Position numbers and translations under genes: made by a program. Positions 52,094 to 61,260 of a stretch of 64,000 nucleotides of DNA are shown here, one piece after another; within the stretch, counting starts at the first letter, position 1; each line of letters starts with the position of its first letter. Below the pieces are notes generated by a model. It was not told where the DNA came from. It did no database searches and saw only the letters and a program-made list of their open reading frames with translations. The DNA is from JAVBRD01 sp031548365 (GTDB lineage: Bacteria > Bacillota > Clostridia > Christensenellales > UBA1750). The DNA lies in assembly GCA_031548365.1 (NCBI GenBank), contig JAVBRD010000003.1, forward strand, positions 1-64,000. Reading direction: 5' to 3'.

Positions 52094-52615
52094 GTGACAG
52101 TGGATTTCAAGGAAAAAATCCGGGTGATCGAGGGTTTCCCGCACGCGGGCATCAGCTTCAAGGACATCACGACGCTGCTCAAGGACGGGCAAGCGTATCG
52201 CGCGCTCATCGACGAGCTCGGAACGGCTTTGAGCGGCCTTCGGATCGACGCGATCATGGGGCCTGAGGCGCGCGGATTTGTCATTGCCGCGCCGCTCGCT
52301 TACGCGCTGGGCGTGGGCTTCATTCCCGTACGAAAAAAGGGAAAGCTCCCCGCGCCGACGCGCAGGATCCACTACGGCCTTGAGTATGGCGAGGACGCGC
52401 TTGAGATACACGTCGACGCGGTGACCCCAGGCATGAACATCGTCATCGCCGACGATCTGCTCGCCACGGGCGGAACGGCGCTCGCGGCCATCAAGCTGGT
52501 CGAAGAGCTCGGCGGGCGCATCAGCTGCGCGTGCTTCGCCATTGAGCTTGTGTCGCTCGGTGGGCGCGAAAAGCTCGCGGGTTACAACGTCAAAACCATC
52601 ATGCAGTACTCGTAA
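52094..52615 (+). CDS. apt: Adenine phosphoribosyltransferase
   Basis: Purine salvage enzyme, 173 aa. Typical pieces are VIEGFPHAGISFKDITTLLKD, IMGPEARGFV and the PRPP loop IVIADDLLATGGTA. Start is GTG 52094, or GTG 52100, which gives a family-like MDFKEKI start. It lies between recJ and rel as in Bacillus. Confidence 0.96.
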   Translation: MTVDFKEKIRVIEGFPHAGISFKDITTLLKDGQAYRALIDELGTALSGLRIDAIMGPEARGFVIAAPLAYALGVGFIPVRKKGKLPAPTRRIHYGLEYGEDALEIHVDAVTPGMNIVIADDLLATGGTALAAIKLVEELGGRISCACFAIELVSLGGREKLAGYNVKTIMQYS

Positions 52616-52658
52616 GCGCTCTTTAGCTATTTTAGGCCAGAGAAGAGGTGAACCGGAT

Positions 52659-54803
52659 ATGCTCGCGGAGATCATTGAAAGGGTGCGCCAAAACAGGCTG
52701 ACGGCCGATCTGACCATGATCGAAAAGGCGTACCATTTTGCGGAGAAGGCGCACGAAGGCGTCAAGCGCAGGGACGGTTCGCCGTACTTTGAGCACCCCG
52801 TGGCGGTCGCGCAGCAACTCGCGGAGATGGACATGGATGAGCCCACGATCTGCGCGGGACTGTTGCACGACACGGTTGAGGACGTCGAACTGATCACGCA
52901 GGAGGTCATTGAGCGCGAGTTTTCAAGGGAAGTCGCGGAGCTGGTCGACGGAGTGACAAAGCTCGAGCGCGTGGAGTTCATGTCCAAGGAAGAGCAGCAG
53001 GCGGAGTCGCTCCGTAAAATGCTGGTCGCCATGGCCAAGGACATCCGGGTGGTCATCATCAAGCTGGCCGACCGGCTGCACAACATGAAAACGCTCGCGT
53101 CCATGCCTGAGGAAAAACAAAGGCGCATCGCGCGCGAGACGCTTGAAATCTACGCGCCGCTTGCCCATCGCCTGGGTATCTTCGCGATCAAGAATCAGCT
53201 GGAGAACCTGTGTTTCGGGATCCTGGAACCGGAAGCGTACCGGCAGCTCTCCATGCTCGTCGCGGAGCGTCTTTACGACCGCGAAGACTGGATTTCGGGC
53301 ATCATCTCCATTTTAGAGCAGAAAATCGGGGAGCTGGGGATGAAGGCCGACATCACCGGGCGTCCCAAGCAGCTGTACTCCATCTATAAGAAAATGAAGG
53401 CGCAGGATCTCGGGTTTGACGCGATCTATGATCTGGTGGCCGTTCGCGTGATCGTTGAAACCATCCCCGAATGCTACGCTGTGCTGGGTACGGTGCATAC
53501 GGTGTGGCGGCCCATGCCGGGGCGGTTCAAGGACTACATCGCCATGCCCAAGCCCAACATGTACCAGTCGCTCCACACCACGCTCTTAGGCCCTAACGCC
53601 ATGCCGTTCGAGGTGCAGATTCGGACGGCTGAGATGCACCGCGTGGCCGAGTACGGCGTGGCGGCGCACTGGAAATATAAAGAGGGCACGCTCCGCGAAC
53701 AGGATTTTGATAAAAAGCTCGCGTGGCTGCGTCAGATGATGGACCTCCAGTCGGAGATGGGCGACGCGCGCGAGTTCATGCGCTCGCTGAAATTCGATAT
53801 TTTTGCCGATGAAGTCTTCGTGTTCACGCCGCGAGGGGATGTGATTTCCCTGCCCGCGGGCGCGACGCCCATCGACTTTGCGTACCGTATCCACTCCGAG
53901 GTGGGCAACAAGTGCGTGGGCGCCAAGGTGTCCGGGCGCATCGTGCCCATCGATTACGAGATACGGACGGGCGATATCATCGAGATCATGACGTCCAACA
54001 ACTCGCGCGGGCCGAGCCGCGACTGGATCAACGTCGCGCGGACATCGCAGGCCAAGGCCAAGATCAAGCAGTGGTTCAAGCGTGAACTCAAGGATGAGAA
54101 CATCGCGCGCGGTAAAGACATGCTGGACCGCGAGGCCAGAAGGCTTGGCTTCTCGCTTGGCGAGCTCTTGAAGGGCGAGAGCTTTGAGGATTTGAAGCGC
54201 CGCTACTCATTTACCGATCTGGACGATATCTACGCGTCCGTCGGATTCGGCGGGCTTTCGACAGGAGCGGTGCTCAACCGGCTCGCGGAGGAAATACGCA
54301 AGGAGCAGCCGCCCCCGCCTCCCCCGGCCCAGCACGACAAGCCCCACAAGGGCGTTCAGGGCGGCGTGTTCGTGCGCGGAGACCCGGGTATGCTCGTGCG
54401 CACCGCGCGCTGTTGTTCACCCGTTCCGGGCGACGCGATCATCGGCTACATCACGCGCGGGCGCGGGGTGTCCGTTCACCGCGCGGACTGCCTCAACCTC
54501 AAGGACATGGCGCTTGAACCCGAGCGGATGATCGAGGTCAGCTGGGACGCGGGCGGCGCGACCACGTACGACGTCGACATTCAGATTATCGCGTACGACC
54601 GCACAGGCATTTTGGCCGAGCTTTCCGCGCTGTTTGGCGAGATGGAGCTCCCGCTCATCGCGCTCTCCGCGCGCACGAACAAGAACAAGACGACCAACGT
54701 GTCCGTGACCATCGAGATCAAGAACACGGCCCAGCTCGACCGCGTGATGAAACAGCTCAAGAAAAACAGCGACATCATCGAGGCGTTCCGTATCAGCTCG
54801 TGA
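52659..54803 (+). CDS. rel: Bifunctional (p)ppGpp synthetase/hydrolase Rel
   Basis: The 714-aa Rel has all usual domains: HD hydrolase (YFEHPVAVAQ, LLHDTVED), synthetase (FKDYIAMPKPNMYQSLHTT), TGS (VFVFTPRGDVISLPAGATPIDFAY), the Cys-containing ZFD/CC region (TARCCSPVPGDAIIGY) and a C-terminal ACT domain. Hydrolase and synthetase residues both look intact. ATG 52659 follows AGAGGTG; the longer frame upstream overlaps apt. Confidence 0.96.
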   Translation: MLAEIIERVRQNRLTADLTMIEKAYHFAEKAHEGVKRRDGSPYFEHPVAVAQQLAEMDMDEPTICAGLLHDTVEDVELITQEVIEREFSREVAELVDGVTKLERVEFMSKEEQQAESLRKMLVAMAKDIRVVIIKLADRLHNMKTLASMPEEKQRRIARETLEIYAPLAHRLGIFAIKNQLENLCFGILEPEAYRQLSMLVAERLYDREDWISGIISILEQKIGELGMKADITGRPKQLYSIYKKMKAQDLGFDAIYDLVAVRVIVETIPECYAVLGTVHTVWRPMPGRFKDYIAMPKPNMYQSLHTTLLGPNAMPFEVQIRTAEMHRVAEYGVAAHWKYKEGTLREQDFDKKLAWLRQMMDLQSEMGDAREFMRSLKFDIFADEVFVFTPRGDVISLPAGATPIDFAYRIHSEVGNKCVGAKVSGRIVPIDYEIRTGDIIEIMTSNNSRGPSRDWINVARTSQAKAKIKQWFKRELKDENIARGKDMLDREARRLGFSLGELLKGESFEDLKRRYSFTDLDDIYASVGFGGLSTGAVLNRLAEEIRKEQPPPPPPAQHDKPHKGVQGGVFVRGDPGMLVRTARCCSPVPGDAIIGYITRGRGVSVHRADCLNLKDMALEPERMIEVSWDAGGATTYDVDIQIIAYDRTGILAELSALFGEMELPLIALSARTNKNKTTNVSVTIEIKNTAQLDRVMKQLKKNSDIIEAFRISS

Positions 54804-54815
54804 CGGGGAGGGTGT

Positions 54816-55235
54816 ATGCAAGGCTACAACTGCGTCATGGTCTACACCAGGGACATGGGCGCGCTGCTCATGTGCAAGCGGAAAAAGAATCCGTACAAGG
54901 GGCTTTATAACCTCGTGGGCGGCAAAATCGAATCGGGCGAGGACGGACTATGCGCCGCGTACCGCGAGCTTTTCGAGGAGACCGGCATCGCGCGCGGGGA
55001 CGTCCCCCTGCACCACCTGATGACGTTTCAGTACCCGTATCAGAAATGCTATGTCGAGGTGTATGTCGGGAAGCTCAGGCACGGCGTAGACGTGCGCGGC
55101 GATGAGAACGAGCTGTTTTGGTCCGACCTGAATCACAATTTCTTTGATATGTCCGTTTACGCGGGCGAAGGCAACATCGGCCATATGATCGAGCAGGTGA
55201 AAATGAGCGAAAGCGAGATATTCAAAGGTGAGTGA
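54816..55235 (+). CDS. NUDIX hydrolase
   Basis: A 139-aa enzyme with a complete Nudix box at about residues 35-57: GGKIESGEDGLCAAYRELF followed by EETGI. The start is like that of 8-oxo-dGTP-type members (VMVYTRDMGALLMCKRKK). The substrate cannot be read from the sequence. It overlaps the next gene by 8 bp. Confidence 0.92.
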   Translation: MQGYNCVMVYTRDMGALLMCKRKKNPYKGLYNLVGGKIESGEDGLCAAYRELFEETGIARGDVPLHHLMTFQYPYQKCYVEVYVGKLRHGVDVRGDENELFWSDLNHNFFDMSVYAGEGNIGHMIEQVKMSESEIFKGE

Positions 55236-56409
55236 CAAGACGCTCTATGTCTCCGATCTGGACGGCACGCTCCTGAGCAACGAAGCCAAACTCTCGGCGT
55301 ACTCCACGGACGCGCTCAACCGGCTGATCGGGGAGGGTGTGCAGTTTACCGTCGCCACTGCGCGAACCGCCGCGTCCGTGACCAAAATGCTCGCGGACGT
55401 GAAGCTCGCGCTCCCCGCCATCCTGATGAACGGCGCGCTCATTTACGATTTAGGCGAAAAACGCAGCGTCAAGATCGTGAGCATCAGCGCTGCGGCGGTG
55501 TCCGCCGTGATCGCCGCGATGCGCTCGCGCGGGCTGACCGGGTTCATGTACGCCATCGAGGATGAAGCGCTGATCACGCGATATGAGTCGCTGGAATCGC
55601 CTGCGATCAGAGATTTTCACGACGAGCGCACCGCGCGTTTCGGTAAACCGTTTACGAAAGCGCGGTTTGAGGATGTGTCGCCCAAGGGCGTGCTTTATTT
55701 TTCGTTTAGAGGCGAGAAAGAGGAACTCGAACCTCTGTACGCCGACCTGTGCAACGTGCCCGATCTGTCCTGCGTGTTCTATAAAGACATTTATTCCGCG
55801 AGCTGGTGGTATGCCGAGTGCCATGGTTCTCTCGCGTCCAAGGCCCACGCGGTGCGCTGGATGCGCAAGACGTACGGATTTGCCCGCGCCGTGGGCTTTG
55901 GCGACAACCTCAACGATTTGCCATTATTGGAAGCGTGCGACGAAGGGTACGCGGTCGCCAACGCGCGCGATGAGCTCAAGGCTGCGGCCACGGCCGTTAT
56001 CGGCTCAAACGAGGACGACGGCGTGGCCAGGTGGCTCGCCGCGCACGCCACTCAGGGCGACGGCGCGTTCTGGCGCGCGCTGGACGCGCTGGCCGGCGCC
56101 CAAACGCTCGTGATCGACCGCCCCGCCGGCAGCCGGCACCCGCGCTATCCGGACTTCGTTTATCCGCTTGATTACGGTTATTTGGAGGGAACATCGTCCA
56201 TGGATGGGGGCGGCATCGATGTCTGGCGCGGGAGCGATCCTTCTGCGCGCCTGGACGCGGTCATCGTCACGGTCGACCTTGCCAAGAGCGATTCCGAGAT
56301 CAAGCTGCTCGTCGGCTGTTCGGAAGACGAGAAGCGGATCGCGCTCGCGGTTCACAACGGCAGCGCGCAGATGAAGGGCATACTCGTTCGCCGCGAGGGT
56401 TCGCGATGA
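55228..56409 (+). CDS. Cof-type HAD phosphatase fused to an inorganic-pyrophosphatase-like domain
   Basis: Residues 1-270 form a Cof-type HAD phosphatase: DLDGTLL, ATARTAAS, a Lys in SLASKAHAV and GDNLNDLPLL. Residues about 290-393 resemble small soluble pyrophosphatase-like proteins: VIDRPAGSRHPRYPDFVYPLDYGYLEG, then DGGGIDVWRG in place of the canonical D-x-D-P-x-D motif. The extra domain keeps the overall pattern but lacks some metal-binding acids. GTG start at 55228. It lies between the NUDIX gene and dtd. Confidence 0.8.
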   Translation: MSDKTLYVSDLDGTLLSNEAKLSAYSTDALNRLIGEGVQFTVATARTAASVTKMLADVKLALPAILMNGALIYDLGEKRSVKIVSISAAAVSAVIAAMRSRGLTGFMYAIEDEALITRYESLESPAIRDFHDERTARFGKPFTKARFEDVSPKGVLYFSFRGEKEELEPLYADLCNVPDLSCVFYKDIYSASWWYAECHGSLASKAHAVRWMRKTYGFARAVGFGDNLNDLPLLEACDEGYAVANARDELKAAATAVIGSNEDDGVARWLAAHATQGDGAFWRALDALAGAQTLVIDRPAGSRHPRYPDFVYPLDYGYLEGTSSMDGGGIDVWRGSDPSARLDAVIVTVDLAKSDSEIKLLVGCSEDEKRIALAVHNGSAQMKGILVRREGSR

Positions 56410-56855
56410 GGTTGGTCGTGCAGCGCGTGACGAGCGCTTCTGTGGATGTTGAGGGTGAGTGCATCGCGAGCATCAGTTCGGGCTTCCTCGTGCTCGCGGG
56501 CGCGGAGGAAGGCGACGGTGACGCGGACGCGGAATACGCGGCGCAAAAACTCGCCGGCTTGCGCGTGTTTGAGGACGATGAAGGCAAAATGAACCGCGAC
56601 ATCGCCGAGGCGCGCGGGGAGATCCTGCTGGTTTCGCAGTTCACGCTGCTCGGCGACGCGCGCAAGGGCCGCCGACCGAGCTTCTCGTCGGCGGCAAGGC
56701 CGGAGACGGCCATTCCCCTGCTGGACAAGCTCAAAGCAAGGTTGGTGTCCGCAGGTATCGCCGTCAAAACTGGGCGTTTCGGCGCGGACATGAAAGTATC
56801 ACTCGTCAACGACGGCCCGGTGACCATTGTGCTTGATTCGAGGAGGACGTTTTAG
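56406..56855 (+). CDS. dtd: D-aminoacyl-tRNA deacylase
   Basis: Clears D-amino acids from mischarged tRNA. Both active-site motifs are intact: SQFTLLGD and VNDGPVT. Its length of 149 aa is normal. It overlaps the HAD gene by ATGA, and the next gene starts 1 bp after its stop. The rel-...-dtd order is conserved in Firmicutes. Confidence 0.97.
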   Translation: MRLVVQRVTSASVDVEGECIASISSGFLVLAGAEEGDGDADAEYAAQKLAGLRVFEDDEGKMNRDIAEARGEILLVSQFTLLGDARKGRRPSFSSAARPETAIPLLDKLKARLVSAGIAVKTGRFGADMKVSLVNDGPVTIVLDSRRTF

Positions 56856-56856
56856 T

Positions 56857-58311
56857 TTGCGCGTGGAAACGGCCGTCACGGCGTGGGCCGCGGAGTTTTA
56901 CGAGACGTACCGCTCCTTCTTTTCGGGCGCGCTGCTGGACGGGGAAGGCGACGCCGTGCTCCACGCGGGCGCCCGCGAGGGCGGCGCGTTTGTGGACGAT
57001 CTGACGCTCGTCCTGTCCGGCGCGGTCCGCAAGACGCGCGTCGTCACGAAAGCCCAAGGCACACCGCTCGTGGAGGCGCGCGCGCGCAAGCGCGCCGTAA
57101 AACACGCGCTTTACCTGCTTTTGTGCGACGCGACGGGGAAACGTCCGCCGTGGGGATCGCTCACGGGCGTGCGGCCCACGCTCCTGATGGCGGAGCGCGT
57201 CCGTATGGGCGAGGACCGTGAGCGGGCGTCGGACGCGCTGACCCGGCAGTTTGACCTCTCGCGCGAAAAAGCGGAGCTGCTTTTTGATTGCATGAAGGCG
57301 CAGGCGGAAGCGCCCGCGCCATCGGTCCGCGACGTGGATATTTACGCGGGCATCCCCTTTTGCCCCACGCGCTGTGCGTATTGCTCGTTTGCCTCCGAGC
57401 CGGTGGCGCGCTCGGGGCGGCTCGTCGGCCCCTACCTTTCGGCGCTTTTCCGCGAGCTGGACGGGGTCGCGCCCGCCATGCTGGAAGCGGGCTATCGCCC
57501 CCGCGCGGTGTACGTCGGGGGGGGAACGCCCACGACGCTGTCGGCGGAAGCGCTCGGTGAGCTTCTGGCCAGACTGCGCGGGTACTTTCCCTCCGCGTTT
57601 GAGTGGACGGTGGAGGCGGGGCGCCCGGACAGCGTGGATCCCGAAAAGTTCGCGGCGCTCGCCCGCGCGGGCGTGACGCGCGTGAGCATCAACCCGCAGA
57701 GCATGAATGACGACACGCTCGCTCGCATCGGCCGCCGCCACAGCGCCGCGGACATCGAGCGCGCGTTTGCGCAGGCGAGAGACGCCGGTTCTTTTCTGAT
57801 CAACATGGACGTGATCGCGGCGCTCCCCGGGGAAACGATCGGGGATGTCGCGCGCACGCTTGACCGCATCGCCGCGCTCGCGCCTGACAACCTGACGGTG
57901 CACACGCTCGCCATCAAGCGCGGCAGCGGGCTTCGGGAGGCAGGACACGCGCACGCCCCGCCCGCCGAGGCCGAGGGAATGGTTGCGCTCGCCGCTCGGC
58001 GCGCCGCCGGCATGGGCATGCGGCCCTACTACCTCTACCGCCAGAAACAGATGGCGGGCGGGCTTGAAAACGTGGGCTACGCGCTGCCGGGAACGGTATG
58101 CGCGTACAACATCGACATGATGGAGGAGACCTGCTCGGTCGCGGCGTTTGGCGCGGGCGGGATCTCCAAGCGCGTCTTCGACCGCGACAAGCGCATCGAA
58201 CGCGCGCCCAACATCAAACCCGTTGCCGACTACATTGCCCGCGTGGGCGAGATGATCGAGCGGAAACAAGCGCTTTTTCAGGCGGAGTACCGGGGCGTGG
58301 ACGGGAGATGA
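56857..58311 (+). CDS. hemZ: Radical SAM protein HemZ (coproporphyrinogen dehydrogenase-like)
   Basis: A 484-aa radical SAM protein. The 4Fe-4S motif C-x3-C-x2-C reads FCPTRCAYCSFAS; AVYVGGGTPTTLSAEAL and NPQSMNDDTLARIGRRH are typical of the HemN/HemW/HemZ family. The extra N-terminal 160 residues mark the HemZ branch. TTG 56857 is chosen because AGGAGG lies 10 bases upstream. No other haem genes are near. Confidence 0.9.
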   Translation: MRVETAVTAWAAEFYETYRSFFSGALLDGEGDAVLHAGAREGGAFVDDLTLVLSGAVRKTRVVTKAQGTPLVEARARKRAVKHALYLLLCDATGKRPPWGSLTGVRPTLLMAERVRMGEDRERASDALTRQFDLSREKAELLFDCMKAQAEAPAPSVRDVDIYAGIPFCPTRCAYCSFASEPVARSGRLVGPYLSALFRELDGVAPAMLEAGYRPRAVYVGGGTPTTLSAEALGELLARLRGYFPSAFEWTVEAGRPDSVDPEKFAALARAGVTRVSINPQSMNDDTLARIGRRHSAADIERAFAQARDAGSFLINMDVIAALPGETIGDVARTLDRIAALAPDNLTVHTLAIKRGSGLREAGHAHAPPAEAEGMVALAARRAAGMGMRPYYLYRQKQMAGGLENVGYALPGTVCAYNIDMMEETCSVAAFGAGGISKRVFDRDKRIERAPNIKPVADYIARVGEMIERKQALFQAEYRGVDGR

Positions 58312-58329
58312 CAGGAAGGTTTCGTCTCC

Positions 58330-58373
58330 CCGGACCCCACCGCAAGGGGCAAGGTTCTTGACCCTTTGTCCGG
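58330..58373 (+). other. Compound hairpin after hemZ
   Basis: CCGGAC (58330-58335) pairs with GTCCGG (58368-58373). Inside, AAGGG pairs with CCCTT and CAAG with CTTG over a GTT loop. No T tract follows. It may end the hemZ transcript or be a copy of an intergenic repeat. Confidence 0.5.
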
Positions 58374-58425
58374 CGCTGACGCGCGGGGATGGAGAAGCGT
58401 GATTATCGGCGGAAGGGCGATGGGC

Positions 58426-58986
58426 ATGGTGGAGCACGTCGGCACGCGAACGATAGAGACCGAGCGTTTGGTTTTGAGGAAATACCGCATGGATGATGCG
58501 GATCGTATGTTTGTGAACTGGGCGGCAGATCCGGAAGTGACCAAGTTTTTGCGCTGGTTTCCTCATGAGGATATCAGTTTTACCAAGAAAATTGTTGGTA
58601 AATTCGTGCTGGGCTACGAGAGAGCGGACTACTACAATTGGGTCATCACGTTGAAAGAAAGCGCGGAACCCATAGGGAATGTCGATGTCCATGATTTGGA
58701 TGACGTCAACATGAAAGGTACGCTGGGATTCATTATCGGCAGGGATTTTTGGGGCAAGGGGTTTGCAAGTGAAGCGGCCCGTGCCGTTATCAAGTTGCTG
58801 ATCAGTGATGTTGGCCTGAACAGAGTACAAGCGGTTTGCGATGTGCTCAACATTGCCTCGGACCGTGCTCTGCGGAAGGCGGGCATGAAATATGAGGGCT
58901 TGTTGCGGAGCTATCAGGTGGACAAGAGCGGACGGATTCAGGACATGTGTCTTTATTCGTTCATCAAAAGCGATGCGTCCGGCTGA
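58426..58986 (+). CDS. GNAT acetyltransferase (RimJ/RimL type)
   Basis: A 186-aa acetyltransferase: TIETERLVLRKYRMDDADRMF at the start, GFIIGRDFWGKGFASEAARAVI for acetyl-CoA binding, and DVLNIASDRALRKAGMKYEG near the end. Substrate unknown. Its codons are visibly richer in A and T than those of all neighbours, which suggests recent transfer. Start at ATG 58426, 9 bases after GGAAGG; ATG 58420 is possible. Confidence 0.9.
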   Translation: MVEHVGTRTIETERLVLRKYRMDDADRMFVNWAADPEVTKFLRWFPHEDISFTKKIVGKFVLGYERADYYNWVITLKESAEPIGNVDVHDLDDVNMKGTLGFIIGRDFWGKGFASEAARAVIKLLISDVGLNRVQAVCDVLNIASDRALRKAGMKYEGLLRSYQVDKSGRIQDMCLYSFIKSDASG

Positions 58987-59028
58987 CCTCAATTTTTCCC
59001 CGCTCCCCGTGTCTAAGGAGGTGCCGCA

Positions 59029-60075
59029 ATGAAGAAACTGGCCGTGCTTGCGGCAGCGTGCGTGCTTCTGCTGTCGGCGTGTTCGTCGCCGTCGGTTACG
59101 CCGTTGCCGGCGTCTGCAGCGACGGCGACGCCCGCGCCCACGCCGAAGCGCGAGTGGCATGTGGGATTGGCGCGCTCGCGTCTGGATTGGGCGAACGGAC
59201 GCGTGTCTCTGCTGTCGCACGAAGGTGTGAGCCTGTTTGAAATCCCGGTGCGCGTGGCGGGGCTGATGAGCGGGGCATCCCTTCCTCCCCCTGTGGACGG
59301 CGCGCGCGTCGCCTTCTCAAGCTTTGAGAGCAGCCTTTTGACGATTCTGGATACGCACACGGGCGCCACCGGCGAAGTGGATGTGGGCGCGTGGCCCGAA
59401 GTACTCGCGGGGGGCGGCGGCGCGTTTTTTTGCGCTTATGTCAAAGCGGGGGTGAGCACGCTCGCGCGCGTGGTGAAGCCGAAGGAAAAATTTGTCTCCG
59501 CCAAGCTCAGCGATCCTGTGGGCGCGATGGCCGTGAGCGGAGATGAGCTGATCGCAGCGACGCGCGCGCCGGACGGTTTCGGAAATGTGATGGTGCTGAA
59601 CGCTTCGGATCTGACAGAAAAAAAACGGATCCCCCTGCCCGAGGGGAATCCGTGGTCGCTCGCGGTGATGGGGAACACGGCGTACATCGCCTACCTTCCC
59701 GGCGTTCACGGCCAGGATGGCATGCGGCTGTGCGCCGTCGATCTTGATAAGGGCACGACGCGGCTGATCCAGCTCGGCGGCATGGCGGAACCCGCGCTGC
59801 AGATTCTACAGGCGGGAGGGCTGATCGTCGTCTCCCGGTACGACCCGACATCGCATGAGGGCACGACGCTTTCGTTTTTTGATCCCGCGGATGAAAAAGT
59901 CAGGCACATGGACCTCGACCATCGCGCAGTACAGATGGCCGCGGTCGATCACATGCTCTACATCACCGACAAATCCGACGTCTACGCCTACAGCCTGCCA
60001 GGATTTTCTCTCGCGGGCAGTTTTCACGTGCTGGATGACGAGGATCAGTTTTCTGGATTGTTCGCTTCTCCGTGA
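59029..60075 (+). CDS. Lipoprotein with beta-propeller-like repeats
   Basis: The 348-aa precursor has a type II signal peptide: MKKLAVLAAACVLLLSAC with the lipid-bearing Cys18. A Pro/Ala/Thr-rich spacer (about 19-40) leads to a region with recurring strands (VAFSSFESSLLTILDTHTG, AVSGDELIAATRAP, DHMLYITDKSDVYAYSLPG) like a beta-propeller. It would sit on the outer face of the cell membrane. No catalytic motif is seen. Its 3' end overlaps that of convergent mutY by 31 bp. Confidence 0.8.
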   Translation: MKKLAVLAAACVLLLSACSSPSVTPLPASAATATPAPTPKREWHVGLARSRLDWANGRVSLLSHEGVSLFEIPVRVAGLMSGASLPPPVDGARVAFSSFESSLLTILDTHTGATGEVDVGAWPEVLAGGGGAFFCAYVKAGVSTLARVVKPKEKFVSAKLSDPVGAMAVSGDELIAATRAPDGFGNVMVLNASDLTEKKRIPLPEGNPWSLAVMGNTAYIAYLPGVHGQDGMRLCAVDLDKGTTRLIQLGGMAEPALQILQAGGLIVVSRYDPTSHEGTTLSFFDPADEKVRHMDLDHRAVQMAAVDHMLYITDKSDVYAYSLPGFSLAGSFHVLDDEDQFSGLFASP

Positions 60076-61112
60076 TGGTTTTCGGATATTTCCCGCGCGG
60101 CGATCTCGCGATAGGCGCAGAACGCAGCCGGTATCGGAAGCGCCGCCATCGCCGAAAGGTCCGCCCAGACGCAGCCGTCCGGGAGCGTGCACGGTTCTGC
60201 GCGCGCGAGCACGCCGCGCATGCGCCACACCCGGTGTGTGAACACGTGCCGCGCGGGGGGTAATTCCGCCGTTTCGGTGATTGGGACGCCGATTAATACC
60301 AACTCCGATGCAAGGACGCGCAGGTCGTGTCCGGCTGTGTTCGGAAACTCCCACATGCTCGCGAGAAGCCCGCCGGCGGGCCGCTTGCGAAGGAGAACCC
60401 GCCCACCGGCCAGCACGACCGCGACGGTTAGATCCTCAGGGGTTGGTTTTTTCTTGGGCGATAACACCGGATAACGGTCGGTCTGGCCGTGTTCGCGCGC
60501 CAAACACTCGCCGCGCAAGGGGCAGTCGCCGCAGCGCGGGCCGCGCGGCACGCACACGGTCGCGCCCAATTCCATCACGGCTTGGTTGACATCGCCAGGC
60601 GCGTCGCAATCGACGAGTGAAGCAAACGCCTCCGTGATCAAAAGCCGACCCTCGGGCTTGTCGGCGGGGGCGCTGACCGCCAGCAGGCGGGAGAATACGC
60701 GAAGCGCGTTGCCGTCCACGGCGGGCAGGCGCGTTCCGTATGCGATGGACAGCACCGCGGCCGCGGTGTACATCCCCACGCCCGGGAGCGCTATCGCGTC
60801 TCTCAAATCGCGCGGAAAAACGCCCGCATGTCGGGCCGCGATCTCCCGCGCCGCGCAGAGCAGTTTTCTAGCGCGTGCGTAATACCCCAGCCCCTGCCAC
60901 AGCGAGAGCACATCCTGCTCGTCCGCGCGCGCAAGCGCACAAACGGAGGGGTATGCCGCCATGAACCGCTCGAAGTAGGGCGCGGCGGTTTCCACGCGCG
61001 TCTGCTGTGACATCACCTCGCTGATCCACACCGCGTACGCGTCCTTGGTCGCGCGCCACGGGAGCGGGCGCGCTACGCGGCGGTACCAACCGAGCAGCAT
61101 CTCTCTGTTCAT
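60045..61112 (-). CDS. mutY: A/G-specific adenine glycosylase MutY
   Basis: Removes adenine opposite 8-oxoguanine. The catalytic Glu32 is in WISEVMSQQT, the helix-hairpin-helix in LPGVGMYTAAAV with catalytic Asp in AVDGNALRVFSR, and the 4Fe-4S cysteines in CVPRGPRCGDCPLRGEC (C-x6-C-x2-C-x5-C). The C-terminal 130 residues are the NUDIX-like 8-oxoG recognition domain. Its length is 355 aa. The 148 bp before it (61113-61260) show no element I can name. Confidence 0.96.
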   Translation of the reverse strand: MNREMLLGWYRRVARPLPWRATKDAYAVWISEVMSQQTRVETAAPYFERFMAAYPSVCALARADEQDVLSLWQGLGYYARARKLLCAAREIAARHAGVFPRDLRDAIALPGVGMYTAAAVLSIAYGTRLPAVDGNALRVFSRLLAVSAPADKPEGRLLITEAFASLVDCDAPGDVNQAVMELGATVCVPRGPRCGDCPLRGECLAREHGQTDRYPVLSPKKKPTPEDLTVAVVLAGGRVLLRKRPAGGLLASMWEFPNTAGHDLRVLASELVLIGVPITETAELPPARHVFTHRVWRMRGVLARAEPCTLPDGCVWADLSAMAALPIPAAFCAYREIAAREISENHHGEANNPEN

Positions 61113-61260
61113 TCGTAATCAGCTCCAGCATCTTCCGCTTGGCACAGTGGGAGGGGCGTATGATGATGTCGCTCCCGGCACGGCGCATATCCGCCTATCA
61201 TGGGGTCCGGGCGCCGTTCTCTCGTCCTCCCGCCCTTCGCCGCCCTCACATCCCCCGGCC

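Noticed and set aside
56806..59220. 804-codon open frame on the minus strand opposite hemZ and the acetyltransferase gene
   Set aside because: It crosses two well-identified genes and an intergenic hairpin and shows no motif. Other long antisense frames (9891-11690, 40992-42740, 47042-48379) are rejected for the same reason.
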